From contig CALLKH010000336.1 in assembly GCA_938008425.1 (NCBI GenBank), positions 1 through 7,621 of the forward strand: DNA of 7,621 bases. Reading direction: 5' to 3'. The notes under the pieces were generated by a model, which saw only the letters and a program-made list of their open reading frames with translations, was not told where the DNA came from and ran no database searches. Positions 1 through 5,323 of this stretch are shown here, one piece after another (within the stretch, counting starts at the first letter, position 1; each line of letters begins with the position of its first letter). The DNA comes from an uncultured Planctomycetaceae bacterium (GTDB lineage Bacteria; Planctomycetota; Phycisphaerae; UBA1845; UTPLA1). The position numbers and the translations under genes are program-made.

Positions 1-2
1 AG

Positions 3-2726
3 GCGACGCTCGCGCTCTACGCCGACATCAGTAAATCCGGTCCGAAGGTTCCGCCGGGCGATGTTCAACCCGTGGCATTGGAGGACGGCCGAATCCAGGT
101 CGGAGACATCATCTTCGACACCTGGACCGAGTTTCATATGTCAGACTACTTCAGGCGCCATGCCCATCATTGCGGCACACCGGCGCCAAGCCCCGGCGAT
201 CCCCGCGCCACGCCGACAGACTGCAGTACGACCATCACCAATCCCCAGGCCGATCCTTCCTATGCCCCGACCGTGAAGTACCGCATTCCGGTCGTTGTTC
301 ACTGCATTCAGAGCAGTTCCGGCCAGGGGTTTATTTCGCATGCCAACGCGCTCGGCCAGATCGGTGTGCTCAACGAAGACTTCCAGGCTGTCGCCGGCTC
401 AAACGGCTCTGCGGGAACGAATACCCAAATCGAATTCTATCTTGCAACGGAGAATCCGGCGGGGCTGCCCACAACCGGAGTCACTTATACCACCAATGAT
501 GCGTGGTTTAACGACCAGCCGGGCTACTGGAACACGCTGGCGTGGGACACGTCACGCTATCTCAATATTTACACCAACAACCTGGACCCGTTCCTGCTGG
601 GTTATGTGCCCTCATTCCCGGCCGAGGGATTTGATCTCGGCACCGCGTCCGATCGAGTCGTTGTTCGATGGAACGTATTCGGCCCGCAGGCGCCGGACCC
701 CACGTCAAACCTGGGCCGCGTCGCCACGCACGAGGTCGGTCATTATCTCGGGTTGATGCATACGTTTGAAGGCTGCGGTCCCACGACCTCGCCGGGTTGC
801 TATACCTCCGGCGACCTCATCTGTGACACCCCGCCTGAAACCGGGCCAAACTTCGGGTGCACGGATTTCAATACCTGCGGGAATCCGGATGCAATCGACA
901 ACTACATGAACTACTCGGACGAGCCGTGTATGCGGCGATTCACGCCCGAGCAGGCCAGAAGAATGCGTTGCACCCTGATAAACTACCGCCCCAACCTCTA
1001 TTCGATCGCGGATCCGTCAGCCGGCGCCTGTTGTCGAATTAATTTGAGTTGCACCGTCACGTCGGCGCCGGACTGCATTGCCCTCGGCGGCATTTTCAAG
1101 GGGGCCGGCATCACCTGCGGTAGCGACACCTGCTCGGTTTCGGTCTCCGCGGCGGAGACTTGCGCGTCGGCCCAAATCCTCACCACCGGTTTTTCACACA
1201 CCGGCTCGACGGTGGGCTGGGTGAACGACTACACCGGCACGACAAACACCTGTGGCACACTATTCGGACCCGAAAGCAGCATGGGGCCGGACGCCGTCTA
1301 TGGATTTCAATCGCCCGGCGGCGGCACCGTCGCCGTATCTCTCGTGCCCACGGGGCTGGCGGATCTCTCGGTGTACGCGGTCACTGATTGCGGCTCGATC
1401 GCAGGAAGTTGCAAGGGAGGCGCGGACCTCAACAGCTTTGGCCAACCGGAGTCGTTCATCTTCCCGGCCACTGCGAATACGCTCTACTACATCATCGTCG
1501 ATGGTTACCAGAATGGTTCCTTCTCTTCCGGACCCTACAAAATCAACGTGTCGATCAACGGAAGCCCGACCGGCGCATGCTGCCTTCCCAGCGGCGCATG
1601 CGACACCGGCGACCAAGGCCAGTGCGAGGCGGTCGGCGGGGACTACATGGGCAATGGCTCCGTCTGCGCCAACGCGAATTGCCCGCAGCCGCCGCCGACC
1701 GGCGCCTGCTGCGATGAAAACGGAAACTGCTTCATCAGATCTGAATCGCAGTGCCTCACTGCCGGCAATTCGTACGCGGGCGACTTCACAGCCTGTACGC
1801 CGTCGCCGTGTGTTGACCCCTTCGGCGCATGCTGTCAACCGGACGACGCCTGTGAGGAGACGTTGCGTTCGCTCTGTGAAGCGGCCGGCGGTTCGTTCCT
1901 CGGCGTGAATACCGAATGCTCCGACCCCCTTTGCGTGAATATCCCGGGCGCGTGCTGCATGATCGACGGTTCCTGCGAAACTCTGCTCCAGGCGGATTGC
2001 ACGGCAATGAACGGACTCTTCAAGGGACGTGCGAAGTTGTGCGCCGCCGTGAGCTGCCCGATGCCGACCGGGGCCTGTTGTGTCGCCGATGCGCCCTGCT
2101 CACTGAAGTCGAAGGTGGCCTGCATGAACGCCGGCGGCACCTACAAGGGTGATCAGACCGCCTGCACGCCCGCTTCCTGTCCGCAGAGCACCCCCACCGG
2201 CGCCTGCTGTCAGGCCGACGGCTCGTGCAGCCAGATCGAGGAGGACGACTGCGCCGACGCAAACGGCACCTATCGCGGAAACGGAATCACATGCGCCCAG
2301 GCCACCTGCCCCCAGCCGACCGGCGCCTGCTGTTTCGGCGGCGGAACGTGTTCGGTCCTCACTCAGGTCGCGTGTCAGTCGGCGACGGGATCGTTCGCCG
2401 GAGCCGGCGCGGCATGCGGCGATTGTTCCGATACCTGCCCGGATGATCCTGACAAGACGGCGCCGGGCATCTGTGGCTGCGGCGTGCCGGACGTGGATTC
2501 CGACGGCGACGGAACGCTCGACTGTCGCGATAATTGCCCCGAGGATCCGGTCAAGACGCAGCCGGGCAATTGCGGTTGCGGGAAGCAGGAGCTTACGCCC
2601 TGCCCCGACGATCCGCCCGTCGGCAACGGCGGCCTGTGCGGCGGAGGCGGCGGCTTCTTCTCCAGCCAGGTGCTGCTGATCGGCCTCGGAATCGGGCTCG
2701 CGCGCGCTCGGCGCAGGCGACGATAG
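3..2726 (+). CDS. Secreted M43 (pappalysin-like) zinc metalloprotease with cysteine-rich repeats, 5'-partial
   Basis: The frame is open from the first bases, so the start and signal peptide lie upstream; 907 codons are visible to the TAG at 2724-2726. An M43 catalytic domain is indicated by KYRIPVVVHC near 276-305, the zinc site HEVGHYLGLMH at 729-761 (three His ligands, catalytic Glu at 732), and the Met-turn NYMNYS with Met at 906-908, followed by CMRRFTPEQ. After it come one six-cysteine GACC repeat (1023-1133), a beta-rich region resembling a bacterial pre-peptidase C-terminal (PPC) domain (about 1150-1560), seven tandem GACC repeats, two thrombospondin-3-like calcium motifs, and a Gly/Cys-hydrophobic-Arg tail. 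The family cleaves proteins outside the cell; the repeats probably give a rigid, disulfide-rich stalk or binding region. Substrate cannot be inferred. It converges on the selenoprotein gene, with 124 bases between them. Family call is firm; roles of the C-terminal repeats are inference. Confidence 0.9.
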   Translation, partial: ATLALYADISKSGPKVPPGDVQPVALEDGRIQVGDIIFDTWTEFHMSDYFRRHAHHCGTPAPSPGDPRATPTDCSTTITNPQADPSYAPTVKYRIPVVVHCIQSSSGQGFISHANALGQIGVLNEDFQAVAGSNGSAGTNTQIEFYLATENPAGLPTTGVTYTTNDAWFNDQPGYWNTLAWDTSRYLNIYTNNLDPFLLGYVPSFPAEGFDLGTASDRVVVRWNVFGPQAPDPTSNLGRVATHEVGHYLGLMHTFEGCGPTTSPGCYTSGDLICDTPPETGPNFGCTDFNTCGNPDAIDNYMNYSDEPCMRRFTPEQARRMRCTLINYRPNLYSIADPSAGACCRINLSCTVTSAPDCIALGGIFKGAGITCGSDTCSVSVSAAETCASAQILTTGFSHTGSTVGWVNDYTGTTNTCGTLFGPESSMGPDAVYGFQSPGGGTVAVSLVPTGLADLSVYAVTDCGSIAGSCKGGADLNSFGQPESFIFPATANTLYYIIVDGYQNGSFSSGPYKINVSINGSPTGACCLPSGACDTGDQGQCEAVGGDYMGNGSVCANANCPQPPPTGACCDENGNCFIRSESQCLTAGNSYAGDFTACTPSPCVDPFGACCQPDDACEETLRSLCEAAGGSFLGVNTECSDPLCVNIPGACCMIDGSCETLLQADCTAMNGLFKGRAKLCAAVSCPMPTGACCVADAPCSLKSKVACMNAGGTYKGDQTACTPASCPQSTPTGACCQADGSCSQIEEDDCADANGTYRGNGITCAQATCPQPTGACCFGGGTCSVLTQVACQSATGSFAGAGAACGDCSDTCPDDPDKTAPGICGCGVPDVDSDGDGTLDCRDNCPEDPVKTQPGNCGCGKQELTPCPDDPPVGNGGLCGGGGGFFSSQVLLIGLGIGLARARRRRR
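1023..1133 (+). repeat. Isolated six-cysteine GACC repeat (copy 1)
   Basis: This stretch encodes GACC, then Cys at spacings like those of the downstream array, including the central IALGGIFKGAGITC segment. It sits directly after the protease domain and is separated from the other seven copies by the PPC-like domain, so the array appears to have been split by, or built around, that domain. Confidence 0.8.
1572..2426 (+). repeat. Seven tandem six-cysteine 'GACC' protein repeats
   Basis: Seven consecutive units of about 40 residues each start with GACC (near 1572, 1701, 1827, 1950, 2070, 2199 and 2325). The shared pattern is CC-x5-C-x6/7-C, then a segment such as GGxYxGxxxxC, then C. Six cysteines per unit suggest three disulfides. 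The linkers between units are rich in Pro and Thr (for example CPQPPPTG). DNA identity between units is only partial, so the array is an old protein repeat and not a recent DNA duplication. I recognise this as a motif seen in planctomycete secreted proteins but cannot name a formal domain. Confidence 0.85.
2430..2615 (+). repeat. Two thrombospondin type-3-like calcium motifs
   Basis: Two units read CPDDPDKTAPGICGCG and CPEDPVKTQPGNCGCG, linked by the acidic DVDSDGDGTLDCRDNC, which matches thrombospondin-3/EF-like calcium loops (DxDxDGxxD). A third truncated CPDDPP follows. Such segments usually act as calcium-stiffened spacers in exported proteins. Here they lie between the GACC array and the C-terminal sorting tail. 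Confidence 0.75.
2631..2723 (+). other. C-terminal sorting signal (GLCGGGGG - hydrophobic - RARRRRR)
   Basis: The protein ends with the short motif GLCGGGGGFF, a hydrophobic stretch (QVLLIGLGIGL) and a basic tail RARRRRR. This three-part layout is that of the CTERM protein-sorting signals (PEP-, GlyGly-, MYXO-, JDVT-CTERM types), which are cut by a membrane protease during surface delivery. The cysteine next to the glycine run is closest to the Cys-containing types. The exact class cannot be assigned by eye. Confidence 0.75.
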
Positions 2727-2809
2727 GCTCACGATCGACTCTTGAGACGATCGGTGGCAACGAATCACTAAATTGCCGTGTCCGGTCGCCGGCCGGGTCG
2801 TTCCAGACT

Positions 2810-2844
2810 GATCGCGCCTGCCGGTCCCCGGGTCGCGGGCGATC
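2810..2844. terminator. Possible hairpin between convergent genes
   Basis: GATCGCGCC (2810-2818) can pair with GGGCGATC (2837-2844) with one bulged base, giving an eight-pair stem around a G+C-rich loop. On the plus strand a TTTTTCTT run begins about 10 bases after the stem, which is farther than in a canonical intrinsic terminator and lies inside the 3' end of the opposing gene. It may slow or stop transcription from the protease gene, but support is weak. Confidence 0.25.
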
Positions 2845-2850
2845 GAGCGG

Positions 2851-3222
2851 TTACTTTTTCTTCCTGACCGGTCCCTGGAAGGTTTCCTGATACGCACCCT
2901 CGTTGAAACCGACGAGCAGCGTTTTTCCCTTCAGAATCGTCGGCGCTCGAAGGTTGCCCGTCGGCCCGAGAACCACGCTGAGAATCTCGTCGTCACTCGG
3001 CCGGTCCCGTTCCAGATCAATCATGACCGAGGACTTGCCGCGAGCAGCGATGATTCTCGCCACGCCACGGGCAAGGCGCAGAACCTCGTCCCGCGTAATC
3101 CGGCGCTTGCCGGCATCCGTCAACTCAACAACATGAGCCTTCTTCTTCGCAAGGAACCCCTGCGCCCGGATACAGGTCGCTCAGCCCTTGCGGTGGTAGT
3201 ACCAGTTGACATCCGTTGCCAC
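2851..3222 (-). CDS. ArsC/Spx-like selenoprotein (in-frame TGA = Sec14)
   Basis: The reading frame starts at GTG (3222-3220) and runs 123 codons to TAA (2853-2851) with one internal TGA at 3183-3181, codon 14. Around it the product reads WYYHRKG-U-ATC-IRAQGFL: selenocysteine would be the first member of a UxxC motif with Cys17, the position of the CTSC-type redox centre in Spx/ArsC-like proteins. Sequence after the TGA is clearly ArsC-like, ending in GPTGNLRAPTILKGKTLLVGF with the cis-proline Pro94 expected of a thioredoxin fold. The start is fixed by AAGGAG (3237-3232), nine bases upstream, and by an in-frame TAA two codons earlier (3228-3226). Homologues are annotated as ArsC family (seleno)proteins; a thiol/selenol redox role is inferred, and arsenate reduction is not shown. 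It is divergent from the globin. A caller that stops at TGA would report only codons 34-123. Confidence 0.9.
3148..3164 (-). promoter_or_regulatory. Bacterial SECIS-like hairpin
   Basis: Read on the minus strand, CGCAGGGGTTCCTTGCG folds into a stem of six to seven pairs (C-G, G-C, C-G, A-U, G-U, G-C, and possibly G-C) with a small apical loop beginning with G (GUU or GGUUC). It starts 16 bases after the TGA, and its loop lies about 23 bases from it. Bacterial SECIS elements, read by SelB, are short coding-region hairpins just after the UGA with a G early in the apical loop; the 17-base length equals the minimal E. coli fdhF element. Function is inferred from position and shape. Confidence 0.75.
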
Positions 3223-3259
3223 TGTTTATCACTCCTTGGAATAAGATCACCTCACCCCG

Positions 3260-3288
3260 AGAATAGTTTTTGGCCGTCATTTCGGCAA
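3260..3288 (-). promoter_or_regulatory. Candidate sigma70-type promoter of the selenoprotein gene
   Basis: On the minus strand TTGCCG (3288-3283) and TATTCT (3265-3260) are separated by 17 bases. A start near 3253 would leave a leader of about 30 bases ending in the AAGGAG ribosome site and the GTG. Spacing is ideal and both boxes are close to consensus, but no experimental support is visible. Confidence 0.45.
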
Positions 3289-3387
3289 CGCCCCGAACTT
3301 CCGCCCTCAAAGTGCCGTCGCCGATAACGTCGGGAAATCGATCTGATGCACGGTGTCGGCCGCGACGATACCGACAGGTGGCAGTTC

Positions 3388-3441
3388 TCGCGTCGTGAAA
3401 CCGGTCGGCGATCCGTTCAACCGAGTCGGTTTACGACGCGA
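3388..3441 (+). repeat. Long imperfect inverted repeat upstream of the globin gene
   Basis: TCGCGTCGTGAAACCG (3388-3403) is the reverse complement of CGGTTTACGACGCGA (3427-3441) except for one extra G at 3397: fifteen pairs with one bulge around a 23-base loop. It ends 16 bases before the globin ribosome site. No T run follows, so it does not look like a terminator. It could be a leader RNA structure or a two-half-site operator in the divergent control region. Confidence 0.6.
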
Positions 3442-3471
3442 AGGCCGTGCGAACATCGGAGGGGCATCGCA

Positions 3472-3915
3472 ATGGACGAGGGACGCATCGAACGACTGGA
3501 ATCGAGCTTCAGACTGATCGCTCCGCGCGGTCCTGAGCTCATCGATCACTTCTTCGCGCACCTGTTTTCGAAGAATCCCGCCCTGCGGCCGCTCTTCCCC
3601 CGGGACATGACCGCGCAGAAGCAGAAGTTTCTCGCGTCGATTGCGCTTGTCGTGAAGAACTTTCGCAGGCCGGAGTCGCTTCGACAGCCGTTCGTCAACC
3701 TGGGGCGGCGACACGTGGGTTACAAGGCGCTGCCCGAGCACTTTCCGATCATGCGCGAGACGCTGATCGGCGTGATGCGCGACATGACCGGCCCCGCATG
3801 GAACAGCCAATTCACCGAGGATTGGACGACCATCCTGAATCTCGTTCTCGCGATGATGCTCGAAGGTCGCGATCTGGAACTGAAGTCGACGAAGTACGCC
3901 ATGTCGGCCCGCTGA
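3472..3915 (+). CDS. Single-domain bacterial globin
   Basis: This 147-residue haem protein is the length of a single-domain globin, without the reductase domain of flavohaemoglobins. The block HFFAHLFSKNPALRPLF (residues 26-42) matches the B-C helices of Vitreoscilla-type haemoglobin, and GRRHVGYKALPEHFPIM (78-94) matches its F-G region, making His81 the proximal haem ligand. The distal side has Phe28 where Vitreoscilla-type globins usually have Tyr (B10), and a candidate distal Gln in MTAQKQKF (46-53). The usual HYP after the F helix is HFP. These changes argue for ligand chemistry different from an NO dioxygenase. The start is chosen for GGAGGGG at 3458-3464, seven bases upstream; an in-frame ATG at 3346 adds a non-globin extension. 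Likely roles are O2 or NO binding or sensing. Family call is firm, role unknown. Confidence 0.88.
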   Translation: MDEGRIERLESSFRLIAPRGPELIDHFFAHLFSKNPALRPLFPRDMTAQKQKFLASIALVVKNFRRPESLRQPFVNLGRRHVGYKALPEHFPIMRETLIGVMRDMTGPAWNSQFTEDWTTILNLVLAMMLEGRDLELKSTKYAMSAR

Positions 3916-4024
3916 GGGCTTGAGCCGCGCGAAAACCGCATTGAAATCACGCGGTGTTTGCATGGCCATCATATCCGCGGATTCGTCCTTCCCCACCGAG
4001 TCGCGAGTCTGCCTGCGATACGGG

Positions 4025-4054
4025 TTCGCATCGCTTCGGATGAGTCGCTAGAAT
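4025..4054 (+). promoter_or_regulatory. Candidate promoter giving a leaderless mRNA
   Basis: TAGAAT (4049-4054) is a near-consensus -10 box, with a weaker TTCGCA (4025-4030) 18 bases upstream. The box ends only eight bases before the ATG at 4063, so transcription would begin at or next to the start codon. This fits the absence of a Shine-Dalgarno sequence. Confidence 0.45.
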
Positions 4055-4062
4055 CCCGATCC

Positions 4063-4590
4063 ATGATCGTCGAAAACGCCCGCACCATCCTTGGAACCGG
4101 AGTTTACATCGCCCGCACCGCGTACGTCGGCGGCGCCGTCACCATCGGCGACCACTCCACCATCATGCACCACGTCTGCATCCGCGGCGACGTCTCAGCC
4201 ATCCGCATCGGCGCCCGCGTCAACGTGCAGGACGGAACCATCATCCACACCCACGGCGGCGTGGATCTCGACATCGAGGACGAGGTCTCCATCGGCCATC
4301 GCGCCGTCGTTCACTGCACGCGTGTCATGACTGGGGCACTCATCGGCATCGGTTCGATCGTACTCGACGGCTCGGTCATCGGCCGTCACAGCCTGGTGGC
4401 CGCAGGGGCGGTCGTCGCCCCGAACACCATCGTGCCGGACGGCAAGGTGATTATGGGCGTGCCTGGGAAAATCGTCCGCGACGTCACGCCCCGCGAGCGC
4501 GAGTACATGCAGTACGTCGTCCGTAATTATCAGGAACTCGGCCGGCGCCACGCGGCGGGCGAGTATCCCAACGTCGCCGAAGCGACCTGA
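4063..4590 (+). CDS. Gamma-class carbonic anhydrase family protein
   Basis: A 175-residue left-handed beta-helix protein made of hexapeptide repeats such as VGGAVTIGDHSTI and IGIGSIVLDGSVIG. Key residues of the gamma carbonic anhydrase family are in place: Arg41 and Asp43 (RGD), Gln56-Asp57 (NVQDGT), and three histidine metal ligands at His62, His79 and His84, the last two five apart as in the archaeal enzyme Cam. The C-terminal VPGKIVRDVTPREREYM helix is typical. The family forms trimers with metal at subunit interfaces and interconverts CO2 and bicarbonate, though many bacterial members show little activity and some act in other roles. The ATG at 4063 begins exactly where homology begins; the TTG at 3958 would add an unrelated N-terminus. 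No ribosome site is visible, in keeping with leaderless translation. It is 147 bases after the globin. Confidence 0.9.
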   Translation: MIVENARTILGTGVYIARTAYVGGAVTIGDHSTIMHHVCIRGDVSAIRIGARVNVQDGTIIHTHGGVDLDIEDEVSIGHRAVVHCTRVMTGALIGIGSIVLDGSVIGRHSLVAAGAVVAPNTIVPDGKVIMGVPGKIVRDVTPREREYMQYVVRNYQELGRRHAAGEYPNVAEAT

Positions 4591-4698
4591 TTCTCACCCT
4601 CCCGTCGGCCGCGCGAGGCGTCTGAATTCACCGGCAGCCGAGGCCCAAATCGCCCGAATTCGCCCGCAGAGCGCCGGATCGAAGCTCATTCCCGGCCC

Positions 4699-4726
4699 TA
4701 GACATGCCGATTCAAGATGGTATAAA
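4699..4726 (+). promoter_or_regulatory. Promoter of tRNA-Asn
   Basis: TAGACA (4699-4704) and TATAAA (4721-4726) are each one mismatch from the sigma70 consensus and lie 16 bases apart. A start near 4733 would give a short leader of about 13 bases before the mature tRNA. Confidence 0.65.
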
Positions 4727-4727
4727 T

Positions 4728-4742
4728 GTTTGTCTGACAAAC
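4728..4742 (+). repeat. Perfect palindrome at the tRNA transcription start
   Basis: GTTTGTC-T-GACAAAC is a perfect 7+1+7 inverted repeat right after the -10 box and just before the tRNA 5' end. Its core TTGTCTGACAA fits the operator pattern TNGTNNNACNA known for FadR-subgroup GntR regulators. It could equally form a small hairpin in the pre-tRNA leader. Confidence 0.55.
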
Positions 4743-4745
4743 GAT

Positions 4746-4817
4746 TCCCCGATAGCTCAACGGTAGAGCGGCCGGCTGTTAACCGGTAGGTTGTAGGTTC
4801 GAATCCTACTCGGGGAG
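4746..4817 (+). tRNA. tRNA-Asn (anticodon GTT)
   Basis: A complete cloverleaf of 72 bases can be drawn: acceptor TCCCCGA/TCGGGGA, D arm GCTC-AACGGTA-GAGC, anticodon arm GCCGG-CTGTTAA-CCGGT with GTT at 4778-4780, five-base variable loop, and T arm GTAGG-TTCGAAT-CCTAC. The discriminator base is G4817. CCA is not encoded (GTTT follows), so it must be added after transcription. The tRNA decodes AAC and AAT asparagine codons. It has its own promoter and a downstream terminator, so it appears to be a single-gene transcript. Confidence 0.97.
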
Positions 4818-4899
4818 TTTCAAATTCCATCCTCTGCCGTCCCCCCGCTGGGTGGCCCAAGCCCGGTCGCGTGGACGATGGTCGAGGTCAAGTCCGACT

Positions 4900-4929
4900 G
4901 CCCTGCCGTAATTCCCGGCGGGGCTTTTT
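4900..4929 (+). terminator. Intrinsic terminator downstream of tRNA-Asn
   Basis: GCCCTGCCG (4900-4908) pairs fully with CGGCGGGGC (4916-4924), with one G-U pair, around a seven-base loop, and is followed at once by TTTTT (4925-4929). It ends the tRNA transcript about 83 bases after the mature 3' end; no gene lies between. Confidence 0.85.
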
Positions 4930-5323
4930 GTTGCGCTGTTTCAAAATGGGCGGCGTCAGGTCCGGGCGGGATGGTCCCCTGCGTCGATCGTGATCCGATC
5001 TCGGTTTGACCAGCGCGCAGAACACCAGATCTCAGCGCGACGGCGGGCCGCTGATTCAACTCTTCGAGCGCGCCCTTCGGGGCCGACCCATGACGAATAA
5101 AGCCCCTTCGGCGTGTCCGAAATCTCGCCCACGGTGCGGCTCGATTTCGGCGGTGTCACGGTCTTGAATCCCGAGTGCCGATTCTTCACTATAACAATCA
5201 GGGTAGGCCGAACCATCCGTCCCAGAATGGCAAGTCAAAAAGCCTCCGGTGCTCCATCCGACCGTTGAGGGAGAATTGTGCGTGAATCGGCCGCGAGGAC
5301 GTCGCGAATAGCCGGGAGGATTC
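4930..5323. other. Intergenic region without a supported gene
   Basis: Between the tRNA terminator and the next coding region I see no coding region with family similarity on either strand and no clear RNA gene. A TATAAC at 5190-5195 could be a -10 box, but its nearest -35-like element (TTGAAT, 5164-5169) is 20 bases away, which is too far for confidence. The last bases hold the ribosome site GGGAGGA (5314-5320) of the downstream gene. Confidence 0.5.

Noticed and set aside
72..74. GTG as the start of the metalloprotease
   Set aside because: The frame is open back to the window edge, there is no ribosome site, and no signal peptide follows.
1572..2426. CRISPR-like periodicity of about 120-129 bases
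   Set aside because: The repetition is at protein level within an open reading frame; the DNA copies are diverged and much too long for CRISPR repeats.
2100..2897. Long minus-strand frame of 265 codons
   Set aside because: It is antisense to the GACC repeats and overlaps the selenoprotein 3' end; no family features.
2851..3123. A 90-residue gene starting at TTG 3123
   Set aside because: It is only the part after the TGA of the selenoprotein; the ribosome site, upstream family-like sequence and UxxC motif place the start at 3222.
3346..3471. Upstream ATG as globin start
   Set aside because: It adds 42 residues with no globin character, covers the inverted repeat, and lacks a ribosome site; ATG 3472 has GGAGGGG at seven bases.
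3924..3955. Hairpin after the globin (CCGCG/CGCGG or ACCGC/GCGGT)
   Set aside because: Only five pairs with a large loop and no T run; not enough to call a terminator.
3307..3996. Long minus-strand frame opposite the globin
   Set aside because: Composition is that of a shadow frame in G+C-rich DNA, and the globin on the other strand is clearly real.
4594..4860. Minus-strand 88-residue frame containing TPRVGFEPTTYRLTAGRS
   Set aside because: It is the antisense translation of the tRNA-Asn gene; GFEPTT-type peptides are a well-known tRNA artefact.
5164..5195. TTGAAT and TATAAC as a promoter for the 5324 gene
   Set aside because: The 20-base spacer is outside the normal range for sigma70 promoters.
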